A stretch of DNA of 64,000 nucleotides from Bacteroidales bacterium UBA4116 (GCA_002381645.1 DFXE01000015.1:134789-198788); one strand, 5' to 3'; shown: positions 1-8,570, counted from the first letter of the stretch. The notes: generated by a model from the sequence alone, not told the origin. Numbers and translations: made by a program.

Positions 1-122
1 AGTTTGCAGACAGCTACAACTATATTAAAAAGTATTGGATAATCAACCAACAATATTATATGACTGCAAACGAAATGGAACGTTGCGTTCATTTCTATTG
101 TTATAAATTTGTGGATAGCTGA
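1..122 (+). CDS. 3' end of an unknown protein (partial)
   Basis: An open frame enters from the left edge (codons from base 3) and ends with TGA at 120-122, giving about 39 C-terminal residues rich in Tyr, Lys and Asn. No family can be recognised from this piece. It converges on the relaxase gene and shares the hairpin at 136-172 with it. It could be another gene of the mobilizable element or the chromosomal neighbour beyond its left end. Confidence 0.5.
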   Translation, partial: FADSYNYIKKYWIINQQYYMTANEMERCVHFYCYKFVDS

Positions 123-135
123 TAGAGATAGAAAA

Positions 136-172
136 AAGTAGAGCCGAGATTTTTATATTTCGGCTCTACTTT
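136..172. terminator. bidirectional hairpin terminator
   Basis: Perfect 12-bp arms (AAGTAGAGCCGA and its complement) around an AT-rich loop, with A-runs on the left and T-runs on the right. It sits between two convergent genes, so it probably ends transcription both of the partial left gene and of the relaxase gene. Confidence 0.8.
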
Positions 173-179
173 GTCTTAT

Positions 180-1472
180 TTACATCTTAATACTTTTATC
201 TGGGTTGTTTTTCTGTTTTATATTAATTCCGATAGATTGCTGAAACTCTTTGTATTTGAGCTTAAACCAATCCGATATTTCTATATTATCAGCCGTTAGT
301 TGGAATTTCTTTTCATCTTTCGGATGGGTACTTATAGCAATCGTTGTATCTTTCGCGTCAAACTTTTGTTTATGTTCAGGCGAATAAAGAGTACCTTTAT
401 TTATTGTCAGGCTTTTACCAGATAACAGGTGTTTGATATAATCGGTAGCCAAACCGATAACTTCACATAATCGAATGATTCTTATCCCTTCTGAAACTTT
501 TGGAAAATATTCATTTAGCTTTTCAACAGTGGACTTATCATTTTTCATCTGAACTTCCATTTGAGATATTTTCGTGTAATTGTCCGACCTCGTTTTTATC
601 AGTTCCTTATCCAGATTATCAATTTTATCTTTTAATTCCCGATTCTCATTTTCCAACTTGTCTTTTTCTGAATTGGAAAATATACCGAGTATGGCACTTT
701 TAGCCGATTTAACTACTTCCTGTTTCTTAACCTGTGATTTGAGTTCCTCCAGCTTTTGTTGTTCGGCTTCCTTTTGTTGTAGGAGCTGGGCTATATCTTC
801 CTGCATCGTTTTGTTTTTCTGATACAGTTCCCTGTAATACTGCGGTTGTGTAATATGTCTGGCTTCCGAGCCATCTATTCCTCTTTCCAATCCGTACACC
901 TGCATTTTCTCTGCGTAGGCATTTTGATATTCTTTGAGTTTTACTCTTGTCATTACATCATCAACACATAGGCGTGCTGTATTGGGGTCTTTGGTCTTAT
1001 ACCTTTTCTTTCCAGCTTGTTCATCTTTGAGTTTAGCTTTTCTGCTTTTTCCTGTAACAATAGGAATAACTGTTGCATGGATATGGGGTGTGGTTTCATC
1101 CAGATGCAGGACAGCTGAAACAAGGTTTTCTTTTCCATAGGTATCTTTTAGCCAATCCAGATTATCCTTGCACCATTCATCCATGCGTCCGCTTTCTTCT
1201 ATCCGCTTCATATCTTCGGGAGAGCCTGATAACAATATGCGTATTGCCCGGACTTGGTTATTGGCTATTTTTCGTTTTAGCTTGGCGTTATCTAATCGGT
1301 ATTGAATAGCCTGTGTCCTGTTCTGTACTCCTTCAGGAAATTCTATCAGTTCTTTATTCAGATGTGTTTTTGTTTCATCTGCATTTTTAGGTTTGACTGT
1401 CCGCTCGATATGCGAGGACATAGCGGAGTCTGTTCCTTTGGCTTTCTCTAAATGTAATACTACATATCCCAT
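180..1472 (-). CDS. MobV-family relaxase (Pre/Mob plasmid recombination enzyme)
   Basis: This is the DNA-nicking relaxase that would start conjugal transfer of the element at its oriT. The N-terminal 200 residues form the Mob_Pre domain. The metal-binding signature HLDETTPHIHA lies at residues 123-133 and matches the MobV HxDE..PHxH motif. Residues about 215-320 are a charged coiled coil, followed by a conserved C-terminal block ending in a short basic tail. The length of 430 aa is normal for Bacteroides MobV proteins. No coupling protein or mating-pair genes are visible, so the element is mobilizable rather than self-transmissible, as far as the window shows. A decayed copy of a related C-terminus lies at 16.5-17.1 kb. 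Confidence 0.9.
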   Translation of the reverse strand: MGYVVLHLEKAKGTDSAMSSHIERTVKPKNADETKTHLNKELIEFPEGVQNRTQAIQYRLDNAKLKRKIANNQVRAIRILLSGSPEDMKRIEESGRMDEWCKDNLDWLKDTYGKENLVSAVLHLDETTPHIHATVIPIVTGKSRKAKLKDEQAGKKRYKTKDPNTARLCVDDVMTRVKLKEYQNAYAEKMQVYGLERGIDGSEARHITQPQYYRELYQKNKTMQEDIAQLLQQKEAEQQKLEELKSQVKKQEVVKSAKSAILGIFSNSEKDKLENENRELKDKIDNLDKELIKTRSDNYTKISQMEVQMKNDKSTVEKLNEYFPKVSEGIRIIRLCEVIGLATDYIKHLLSGKSLTINKGTLYSPEHKQKFDAKDTTIAISTHPKDEKKFQLTADNIEISDWFKLKYKEFQQSIGINIKQKNNPDKSIKM

Positions 1473-1559
1473 AGTTATGATATATGTTAAGTTAGATTTT
1501 GAATGATAAATGAAAAATATATCTTTGTAGAACTTCGTTATTGATTATTACTCGAAGTC

Positions 1560-1680
1560 TCTCTCAGGAGGATTCCAAAGGGGGAAAACCTTTGGCTTAT
1601 TAAGGGCTTTTTTAGTGAAGTGTAACGGAGCGTGAAGAAAATGCCCTAATAAGCTAGGACTTTTTCTAAAGTCCGTACGC
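1560..1680. other. candidate oriT region (hairpin cluster)
   Basis: The gap between relaxase and primase holds three stacked inverted repeats: CCAAAGG/CCTTTGG at 1575-1595, a near-perfect pair GGCTTATTAAGGGC (1594-1607) and GCCCTAATAAGCT (1643-1655), and GGACTTT/AAAGTCC at 1657-1674. A compact set of hairpins directly upstream of a MobV gene is where oriT is usually found in this class. The nick site itself cannot be recognised by eye. Confidence 0.45.
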
Positions 1681-1698
1681 CACTCGTCGCTTGCGTCA

Positions 1699-2625
1699 TC
1701 ATCGAATACCTTTCGATTTATTGATTCTCATTGCCTGTTGAATGTTTTGTTTTGGCTGGGTGTTGCACAAATACTCATTCAAGTCTTTATGGTCGGTATA
1801 CTTAACCGACTTATCAATGAGAGCATAACAGGTCTTGTTCAAAAGCTCTGTTGTAGTTTTTCCTGCTTCGTCATTATCCAAATAAGTATATACTTTCGGA
1901 TGTGATTTTATAAGGTCGATAGCTTTGGTAAGATTGGAAACAGAATTTAATATTACGGTATCGACAATCGGTTTATTTATTTTCTTAATTGTGAGATAAG
2001 AGAGATAATCCATAAAACCCTCGAAGACTAAACAAGCTTCTGTATTATTAGAGTTTGGTTTAAAAACTGATATATCTTTTGAGGTACAGCCTTTGAAATA
2101 TTTGTCTCGTAGTTCATATCCTCCCGATTCATTTTTAAAACCTACGGCAAAATATCTTTTATCTCCCACTGAATAATACACTTCTTTACAGTTCTTTTTG
2201 GCTATATCTAAGTTGATTCTCCTATCGATGAGATATTCCAGCAAAGCTCGGTTTGTCAAGGGTAATACTTTCAATATGGTTATTCCTGTAGATATTAATT
2301 CTCTATGCTGGTCAAAAGAAAAAGAATCGGATTGCTTTTGTGGTATAATATTTTGTTGATAGTTGCTATTATTGAAATGGCTTAATACTTCGGTTACGGA
2401 ATTCAGGTTATACATTCTCATTATGAGGTCGATTATATTACCACCTTGTCCTGTTCCGTAATCATACCATACGTTTAAATCATTATTCACTTTAAAGGAT
2501 GGTGTCTTTTCTTCCCTGTATGGGGATATATACCAATAGTCTGCTCCTTTTATATGCTTGGGTTGTATACCTTTGTTATATAAATAATCTGTGATTTTTA
2601 TATTCTTTATTTGACTTGAATTCAT
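1699..2625 (-). CDS. Toprim-domain primase-like protein
   Basis: Primase-like protein of mobilizable elements, presumably making primers during replication or after transfer of the single strand. The N-terminus keeps the fold signature of a CHC2 zinc finger (YREEKTPSF near residue 36), but the Cys and His metal ligands are replaced. A Toprim domain follows, with FEG at 201-203 and the acidic YLDNDEAG at 248-255. At 308 aa it is much shorter than DnaG and has no helicase-interaction domain. It sits between the RepA-like ATPase and the relaxase, in the usual order for Bacteroides mobilizable elements. Confidence 0.8.
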   Translation of the reverse strand: MNSSQIKNIKITDYLYNKGIQPKHIKGADYWYISPYREEKTPSFKVNNDLNVWYDYGTGQGGNIIDLIMRMYNLNSVTEVLSHFNNSNYQQNIIPQKQSDSFSFDQHRELISTGITILKVLPLTNRALLEYLIDRRINLDIAKKNCKEVYYSVGDKRYFAVGFKNESGGYELRDKYFKGCTSKDISVFKPNSNNTEACLVFEGFMDYLSYLTIKKINKPIVDTVILNSVSNLTKAIDLIKSHPKVYTYLDNDEAGKTTTELLNKTCYALIDKSVKYTDHKDLNEYLCNTQPKQNIQQAMRINKSKGIR

Positions 2626-2787
2626 TTGTTTATTATTTTATGGTTAGAAAATTATGATAAAGTTTTTCTTTTTTCACCAGCAAAATATTTGTGATGAAAA
2701 ACATAAGGTTTATGGTTCAGGATGGTAGTTTATACTAAACTTGGTTAGTATGGTTTATTACTTATATACACATCCTAACTTAAACCG

Positions 2788-3828
2788 CTAATAGTAGAAA
2801 TCGGTATTGTATTTGTAGAACTTATCTTCCTTGATAATCATCCGCTTATTTTCAAGAAAGACTTTCAGCTTCTTGGCTTTGCTTACCCCGAAAGAATAAC
2901 CTACTGCTTTATAGCTTGTTTGTAGTTTAGCTATCAGGCTGGAATAAGATACATGACAGGCTTCCGAAAACAGGTTTTCCAATGCTTCTTTGTGTTTGGC
3001 TTCGGATACTTCGAAATAATCGAATCCTTTGGCTGTATTGGATTGGGGTAATTGATAACCATCTATCTGTTCGGGTAAACTATCGGCATTGATACGAAAT
3101 GCAAAGGGCTCAAAGTCTATATCACGGATAAACATGGAGGATACGGAACTGATATCTTTATCGAATTCGTCTTTTGTTACTTGTAAGACTGTTTCGGCTT
3201 TATTGTTTAGTTCTGTTCCAATATGCCCTCTTGTGTTATCGTCTCCTTTGTTCAAGTGCAAAACTGTATGGATATGTATCTGCCGTTCATCCGTCCATTG
3301 CATGAGTTTTGTTATCAGGTTGGTGGCTTCGCTTGGGCTGTTGATATCATAAGCCAAATCACGAATACCATCGATAATTACTAATCCTACACCTTCGGTT
3401 TTATAGATGGCTTCTTCTATTATCTGCAATCGAACATTCGGAGCATATCTTCTCAGTGATAGAAACTCTAATCGTTCGGGCTGAGAATCTAATGACAGTC
3501 CAGCCAATAAGAGAATACGCTTTAATACCCGTTGGCAATGGAATGGGCTTTGCTCGGTATCGATATAGAGTATCTTTCGTTTTATCTCCGGCAAAGTTGC
3601 AATATAGCTTAATACCGTGCCATTGTTCAAAGCGGATGCTACAATGGCACAGACATTAAAGGTTTTCTTGCTCTTGGCTTTGCCTGTGGAGGCACTGAAG
3701 TTGCCGAGTGTGCCGATGATGGAATCATCTACTTTCAAGACAACAGGCGGGGATTCGAATTTATCGGATACCAATAGGCGCGATTGATGCCAGAGGTCGG
3801 AAATACTTAATGGGGAATTATTTTGCAT
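2788..3828 (-). CDS. RepA-like AAA/RecA-fold ATPase
   Basis: RecA-fold ATPase of the RepA helicase type, found in replication modules of plasmids and integrative elements. The P-loop lies at residues 42-56 (GNFSASTGKAKSKKT) and the Walker B segment at 147-158 (VGLVIIDGIRDL). The C-terminal 70 residues look like a winged helix. Its start overlaps the end of the upstream helix-turn-helix gene by 11 bases, so the two are translationally coupled. Together with the primase it probably replicates the excised circle. Confidence 0.8.
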   Translation of the reverse strand: MQNNSPLSISDLWHQSRLLVSDKFESPPVVLKVDDSIIGTLGNFSASTGKAKSKKTFNVCAIVASALNNGTVLSYIATLPEIKRKILYIDTEQSPFHCQRVLKRILLLAGLSLDSQPERLEFLSLRRYAPNVRLQIIEEAIYKTEGVGLVIIDGIRDLAYDINSPSEATNLITKLMQWTDERQIHIHTVLHLNKGDDNTRGHIGTELNNKAETVLQVTKDEFDKDISSVSSMFIRDIDFEPFAFRINADSLPEQIDGYQLPQSNTAKGFDYFEVSEAKHKEALENLFSEACHVSYSSLIAKLQTSYKAVGYSFGVSKAKKLKVFLENKRMIIKEDKFYKYNTDFYY

Positions 3829-4156
3829 GGCTATCAGTTCCTTTCTCTAAGATTTTACGAACATCGGACATCCGATATCTTACTTTACTTCCAATCTTGA
3901 TAGTTTTCAGATATCCTTTTTTATTCCAATGCCATAAAGTTGCATTACAAACTCCACAAATCTGTTTTACCTCCTCCCTTGTCAGATACTGTTCTTTTCT
4001 GGCTTCGGCAATTTCGGTTGATAATTCATTCTTTGCCCGATTGATTAAATCATTAGAGAATTCTAATAAATCACTTCCCGAAACTTCTAACTTAATGCTG
4101 GCATTACTCTTTTCAATAATTGAAATCAAATCTTTCATATAAAATAAAATATCCAC
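3818..4156 (-). CDS. helix-turn-helix protein (excisionase/MerR-like fold)
   Basis: A 112-aa protein with a coiled N-terminal half and a C-terminal winged HTH_17 domain (YLTREEVKQICGVCNATLWHW, then a KIGSKVRYR wing). This fold is shared by excisionases and small regulators of Bacteroides mobilizable elements. An internal ATG at codon 7 (base 4138) is an equally good start. It overlaps the RepA-like gene. The inverted repeats at 4260-4304, just upstream, are a plausible operator for it. Whether it acts as an excisionase or a regulator cannot be decided here. Confidence 0.75.
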   Translation of the reverse strand: MDILFYMKDLISIIEKSNASIKLEVSGSDLLEFSNDLINRAKNELSTEIAEARKEQYLTREEVKQICGVCNATLWHWNKKGYLKTIKIGSKVRYRMSDVRKILEKGTDSHAK

Positions 4157-4259
4157 ACATTTAAGGCTTTATTTTCGGTGGATTATAAAAATAAAACCAC
4201 TACTCCGATATGGAATAGTGGGACAAATATAATATATAAATTATCTGATTTTCAAACAG

Positions 4260-4304
4260 TTATACTTCGTTAAATTCGCTAAGTATAAAGACGAATTAAA
4301 CGAA
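4260..4304. promoter_or_regulatory. inverted-repeat operator candidate
   Basis: TTATACTT (4260-4267) is mirrored by AAGTATAA (4281-4288). A second 13-bp pair, TTCGTTAAATTCG (4266-4278) and CGAATTAAACGAA (4292-4304), is inverted with one mismatch. The nested repeats lie upstream of the helix-turn-helix gene and fit a regulator binding site or replication control region. Confidence 0.45.
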
Positions 4305-4305
4305 T

Positions 4306-5232
4306 TTAAAGAGATAGAAATTTCTTTAGATTTTCAATATTTTGCCTGTCTTCACCTGTGTCTTTTACTAGCTGATTTTTAATATAACTTGTCAATCTTT
4401 TATGAGCATTTTGGATTCCCCTTTCTCCGATTATATGAACTTTCTCTCCGTATTGTTTTTCAAGTGAATTACGAAATAATTTAACATCGCAGGGGAACAT
4501 ATAAGCCAATTCTTCCAAAGCTATTTTTAAATAAGCCAAGTCTAATTCTGTATGCTTGATTGTAATGTGTTCCTCGATCCTCTTTATTAAACCGTCTTTA
4601 TCCGATACCGCAGACATTAGTAATTCGGGGAAAGGTATATCTATTTTCTTTCTCCCTGCTTTTTTCTTTTCATCAGCAACATTCTTTATTGCTTCTTCTT
4701 CCATTGCCCAATTTATCTCTTCATTATTCTCAATAACTTTTTTTAGCTTATTATATTCTTTCCAATCTTCTTTTGTTCTCAATCCGAGTTTTACGGATTG
4801 CTTTATCATTAGTTTAATAGTATAGGAAATGAATATCTTTTGAAAAAAGCTTATTTCTGGATTAAGTTTCAGTTCCTGTCCTTTCTCAATCATTCTTTCA
4901 AAACTTTGTCCGAAGTACAGCCAGCAAAGCATAGAGGGAACAATGGATTCTCTTGGAGGGTTATTAAATTCTTCTATTAATGATTGTGCTAGGTTTTCTT
5001 TCTGAAAGAGGGTTTCTATATCCGTAATATCTTCGTATTTTCCTTTGTTTATTCGTTGCTTTATAATCTTTTCATATTGAGGAAGAATACTTATGGCTTT
5101 TGACATTATCATTTGATAGCCTGCTGAATCTTTCCTATTCATCTCTTCTTCAAATAGGTCATATTCATCCTGATGGTTGTCCATCCAATCCCGCAAATTC
5201 TGTTTAAAGCTCTCAAATTCCTGTTGTCCCAT
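4306..5232 (-). CDS. hypothetical protein, partner of the YhcG-like nuclease
   Basis: I do not recognise this 308-aa protein. It is soluble and highly charged, mostly helical by composition, with an acidic N-terminus, a Trp/Phe-rich helix near residues 100-140, a Lys-rich linker near 190-200 (KKKAGRKK) and no signal peptide or membrane segment. Its start lies 5 bases after the stop of the nuclease gene, so the two are almost certainly co-transcribed and probably work together. Both lie between integrase and replication genes, where mobilizable elements carry cargo. Confidence 0.6.
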   Translation of the reverse strand: MGQQEFESFKQNLRDWMDNHQDEYDLFEEEMNRKDSAGYQMIMSKAISILPQYEKIIKQRINKGKYEDITDIETLFQKENLAQSLIEEFNNPPRESIVPSMLCWLYFGQSFERMIEKGQELKLNPEISFFQKIFISYTIKLMIKQSVKLGLRTKEDWKEYNKLKKVIENNEEINWAMEEEAIKNVADEKKKAGRKKIDIPFPELLMSAVSDKDGLIKRIEEHITIKHTELDLAYLKIALEELAYMFPCDVKLFRNSLEKQYGEKVHIIGERGIQNAHKRLTSYIKNQLVKDTGEDRQNIENLKKFLSL

Positions 5233-5237
5233 ATAAA

Positions 5238-6413
5238 TTATAAATCAGAGCTTACGTTCGTGTCGTTGTTTTCTTCCTCTTGATTCAATTCTCTTTCAAT
5301 ATCCTCAATAGATGGAAGAGAAGATTTAAAATTCTCTGGTAACAATTTTGAGAAAGTATATTCTGAAATACCAATCGGCTGGCTACTGCTTTCTAAAGAA
5401 TATTGAGCTTCAATGTTATCTTTCGTTTTGCAAATAAGTAAGCCAATCGTAGGATTGTCCCCCTCTTTTTTCATCTGGTTGTTGACCGCAGATATATAAT
5501 ATCCAAGCTTTCCTGTATGTTCTGGTTCAAATTCGCCTGCTTTTAATTCTACAACTACATAACAACGCAACTCCAAATGATAGAAAAGCAAATCTATAAC
5601 GCGTTCTTTATTACCCACCTTGATTGGATACTGTCTTCCCATATACGCAAAACCATGACCTAGTTCTAATAAAAATTTGGTAATATTTGCGACTAAAGCA
5701 TCTTCCAACTCTTTTTCCTTAAAGTTCTCTGTAAGAGTTAGGAAATCAAAATTATATGGATCTTTCAATGTTTCTTTTACCAAATCGCTGTGAACATCGG
5801 GCAATAAACGGTCAAAATTATTAATAGCTTTTCCTTGACTATGATATAAGTCTGCATCTATAAAATTCATTAATACAGCTCTGCTCCAACCGTTTTCAAT
5901 AGTTTTCTGAACGTAAAATAAAGCTTCCTGTACAGACTTACATTTGCTGAATATTTCAACATGATGACGCCATGGTATCTGAAATATAAGGTGTTCTTCA
6001 AATTCGTCCCCAAGCTGGTGACGAATTGTATTTATCTTCTTTTCAGCTATTTTTATTTTTGCACCAGCTTGGTGCAAATCTACATCTTCTAATTTTGCAC
6101 CAACTTGGTGCGAAATTGTATTGTCTTGATTATAAAATAAATAAAACTGCTTTATATTGTATAAGTTTCTTTCTGAAAATCCTTTCATATCAGGAAATTC
6201 GCTTTTCAATTCTTTGCTTAGTTTGGTAAAGAAACCACTACCCCAATCTGAATCCATTTGGCGAATCACAATATCATGTCCTAAGTCCCAATATAAATGC
6301 AATAATTCTGAATTAACTTTCACGAAGGCTCTCAATTGGCTCTGTCTGATTCTACCTTTCAAATCGACAAGCCATTGTTTAAATTCCGAATCTTTTATTA
6401 AATCTGTACTCAT
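5238..6413 (-). CDS. DUF1016/YhcG-family PDDEXK nuclease
   Basis: The protein has the DUF1016 N-terminal domain (about residues 10-150; the family hallmark IPWRHHVEIF is at 146-155) and a C-terminal PDDEXK nuclease fold. The catalytic Asp is near 274 (VIDLLFYH) and the ExK pair at E289/K291 (VVVELKAG). Between the domains is an insert with three HQxG units (residues about 102, 114 and 132), written in DNA as three short palindromic blocks. Members are common on mobile elements and have been linked to restriction-like functions, but the role is not established. The gene lies 13 bases after integrase and 5 before the hypothetical partner. Confidence 0.8.
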   Translation of the reverse strand: MSTDLIKDSEFKQWLVDLKGRIRQSQLRAFVKVNSELLHLYWDLGHDIVIRQMDSDWGSGFFTKLSKELKSEFPDMKGFSERNLYNIKQFYLFYNQDNTISHQVGAKLEDVDLHQAGAKIKIAEKKINTIRHQLGDEFEEHLIFQIPWRHHVEIFSKCKSVQEALFYVQKTIENGWSRAVLMNFIDADLYHSQGKAINNFDRLLPDVHSDLVKETLKDPYNFDFLTLTENFKEKELEDALVANITKFLLELGHGFAYMGRQYPIKVGNKERVIDLLFYHLELRCYVVVELKAGEFEPEHTGKLGYYISAVNNQMKKEGDNPTIGLLICKTKDNIEAQYSLESSSQPIGISEYTFSKLLPENFKSSLPSIEDIERELNQEEENNDTNVSSDL

Positions 6414-6426
6414 TATAATGATATTG

Positions 6427-7779
6427 TTAATCTAACAAATTTACTAATTCTTTTTTCATATCCTCATCTATTTCACGATAACGGCTAAAAGCTTTACTTC
6501 CTTCTTTATGTCCACTCAATGCACCTATCAGATTCGGGTCTTTTACTTTTTTATAGATATTGCCTATGAATGTCCTGCGTGCCATGTGACTGCTGGCTAC
6601 TTCATATATAGGCTTCTTTACTTCTTCGTTAGTAAGAGGGTCTAATATAGTTACAATCCTGTCGATTTCAGCTAATTTAAATGCTTCTTTAATAGCATCG
6701 TTATAGGCTTGTTCATAAGGGGTAAAAGGAAGAAGCTTATTCCCTTCACAGTCTTTGTATTTGTTCAAAATATATTTAGCCTTATCATTAAGTGGAACTC
6801 TGACTGTCACAGGATTACCCTCTTTTGTTTTTCTCGGAATATACTCAATAGCATCATTGATTACATTTTGTTTTGTCATTCTATATAGATCACCGACACG
6901 ACAACCAATCAGGCTCTGAAAAATAAAAATATCTCTTTGTATTTCTATATGCGGATATTCCGATAAATCTTTCTCAAATAATTTATCTCTTTCCTCTAAA
7001 GTAATGTATATAGGAGTTCCATAAGTACATTCATCAATATGAAAATCATCAAAGGGTCTGTTCTTCGTTTTCTTTTTATCGTAACACCATAGGAAAAATG
7101 TTCGTATCCTACAGAAACAGTCGATTAATGTATTTTTTCCTCTGGGTTTGGGTTTGCGTTTTTCCGGAATCTGTTCATAAATCGCAGGATATAATTCATA
7201 ATATTTATGTTCGTTTTCAAAGAAATCCCACATATCCTGTAAAGTATCGGAAGTAATATTGTCAATATCCAAAACAAAAGACTTATGTCCTCGCTTAGTA
7301 GTTTTAACATATATCTCATATCGAAGTATGGCTCTTCTGACTACTCGAAAATTCTTCTTTCTTACTTCTGATAGTTTATGTTTGAGAAGAAACTCATCCA
7401 GAAGCTCTTGCATTGTTGGCTTTGTTTCAGCTTCAATTTGTTCGGGGGTTTTGTATTTTGTAGGATTGTAATATTTGTCCAAACATATTTTGAACCAATC
7501 TTTTGATATCTCCTCTTTATTTACAGATAGGTATTCTCGTTCAATATAAGTTTTTAATTTACGTACATTTTCATTAATTTCTTGGCGCAAACTTTCATCA
7601 CACACAACCTTACTTTTTACTTGTTCTGCTTTATCATCCCACAGATTTGGATTGATATATAATTGGCTTGGAGAAATGAAATCTATAGTACGACCATCTC
7701 TAAGTCGCACATAAATTGTAGCTTTGGAATCTGTATCATAGCGTTTGGCGGTCTTTTTGATGATAAAGGTTACTTTCAT
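6427..7779 (-). CDS. tyrosine recombinase (integrase) of the element
   Basis: Site-specific recombinase that inserts and excises the element. Numbered from ATG 7779 (450 aa), an Arm-DNA-binding N-terminus (MKVTFIIKK) is followed by a SAM-like core-binding domain and a catalytic domain with R294 (GCRVGDLYR), HxxR at H398/R401 (SSHMARR), H424 (SGHKEGS) and nucleophile Y434. A longer frame from 7836 exists, but it would run through the -7 promoter box (7804-7811) and the 11-bp tandem repeats, so the start at 7779 is preferred. It heads an operon with the nuclease pair. Confidence 0.92.
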   Translation of the reverse strand: MKVTFIIKKTAKRYDTDSKATIYVRLRDGRTIDFISPSQLYINPNLWDDKAEQVKSKVVCDESLRQEINENVRKLKTYIEREYLSVNKEEISKDWFKICLDKYYNPTKYKTPEQIEAETKPTMQELLDEFLLKHKLSEVRKKNFRVVRRAILRYEIYVKTTKRGHKSFVLDIDNITSDTLQDMWDFFENEHKYYELYPAIYEQIPEKRKPKPRGKNTLIDCFCRIRTFFLWCYDKKKTKNRPFDDFHIDECTYGTPIYITLEERDKLFEKDLSEYPHIEIQRDIFIFQSLIGCRVGDLYRMTKQNVINDAIEYIPRKTKEGNPVTVRVPLNDKAKYILNKYKDCEGNKLLPFTPYEQAYNDAIKEAFKLAEIDRIVTILDPLTNEEVKKPIYEVASSHMARRTFIGNIYKKVKDPNLIGALSGHKEGSKAFSRYREIDEDMKKELVNLLD

Positions 7780-7803
7780 AAGGCTTTCATTTATATTGTC
7801 TTG

Positions 7804-7811
7804 CAAATATA
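7804..7811 (-). promoter_or_regulatory. -7 promoter box of the integrase
   Basis: TATATTTG on the minus strand fits the Bacteroidetes -7 consensus TAnnTTTG and leaves a leader of about 18 bases before ATG 7779. Confidence 0.55.
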
Positions 7812-7815
7812 AATA

Positions 7816-7837
7816 TTTTCCCCACATTTTCCCCACA
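7816..7837. repeat. tandem 11-bp repeat upstream of integrase
   Basis: TTTTCCCCACA occurs twice in perfect tandem (7816-7826, 7827-7837), one helical turn apart, directly upstream of the integrase promoter. The position suits arm-type binding sites of the recombinase. Comparable 11-bp-period pairs, with different sequence, occur at 8051-8072 and 46658-46679. Confidence 0.7.
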
Positions 7838-7996
7838 CATGCTAAATTTATTTCAATTTACATAAATCTGATTAATTCATTTTTATCAATTATACACCTA
7901 ATATACAATTAATTAAATGCAAAAATACACTATATTATTGACTTGTAAGAAATGGCAAAATTTACTATTTTGAACTCGGCTCTGGGTACAATCTAC

Positions 7997-8033
7997 AAGC
8001 GATAAATCTTTTATTTGCAAAGATTTATCGCTT
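7997..8033. terminator. strong stem-loop, terminator-like
   Basis: Perfect 15-bp arms (AAGCGATAAATCTTT and its complement) enclose a 7-base loop and are followed by CCGTTTTA. No intact gene ends here on either strand, so it may be the terminator of a gene lost at the integration site, or part of the attachment region. Confidence 0.5.
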
Positions 8034-8050
8034 CCGTTTTATTACCTATA

Positions 8051-8072
8051 TCCGCAATTTGTCCGCATTTTA
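8051..8072. repeat. orphan tandem 11-bp repeat (integrase-end type)
   Basis: TCCGCAATTTG and TCCGCATTTTA lie in tandem with an 11-base period, 214 bases beyond the repeat of the intact integrase and in the same orientation relative to it. No second integrase follows. It may be the end of an earlier element at the same site. Confidence 0.5.
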
Positions 8073-8134
8073 CAATATTTCTTATAAGATGTGATTAGTG
8101 ATATTAAATTTTTCATCTAAATAAAATCCAATTA

Positions 8135-8386
8135 TTAACATGAGCTCTCAATTATAATAGTTCTTGTGACCTCATATATCATATTTTTTTCCTTTTCTAG
8201 ATTACGTAAATATTCTGCTGTTCGTAAAAATGATACCGCTTTATTTTCTTCAAAATCAGGATTATAGCGAACAATTGAACAACGTAATACATATATCCGT
8301 TGCATCAGAGTTTTTTCAAATTTAGAATCTGAACTAAAATCTATTGTTGGTAATTCAAATAGTACATAACCATTAATATTTTTCAT
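8135..8386 (-). CDS. small hypothetical protein
   Basis: An 83-aa soluble protein of mixed charge, largely helical, with no signal peptide and no family I can name. The frame is clean and ends with a Ser-Ser-Cys tail. It lies next to the integration site, facing the same way as the integrase, and could be a leftover of an older element or a short chromosomal gene. Confidence 0.4.
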   Translation of the reverse strand: MKNINGYVLFELPTIDFSSDSKFEKTLMQRIYVLRCSIVRYNPDFEENKAVSFLRTAEYLRNLEKEKNMIYEVTRTIIIESSC

Positions 8387-8570
8387 AAAAATAATCCTGC
8401 TAATCTTTATCTTTTAAATAGATTTCTATATCACCTTTGAGAATAAACTGGTTAATAACCCGTTTTAGTTTTATCTTACTACTAGAGTATTGATTGATTT
8501 TATGTTGAAAAGACTAATTGCATGATGAATCCATTTATCAGTATTTAAATGAAAATCAGGATGTAGCTTA

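Larger units (their letters stand above)
7838..8134. other. right end region of the mobilizable element
   Basis: About 300 bases without a gene. It should hold the attachment core that separates element from chromosome, but no duplicated core can be proven because the left end is not identified. It contains the hairpin at 7997-8033 and the orphan 11-bp repeat at 8051-8072. Confidence 0.5.

Noticed and set aside
156..7982. shared TCGGCTCT word near 158 and near 7977 as attachment core
   Set aside because: Only 8 bases match and the left copy is part of a terminator stem; too little to claim an att duplication.
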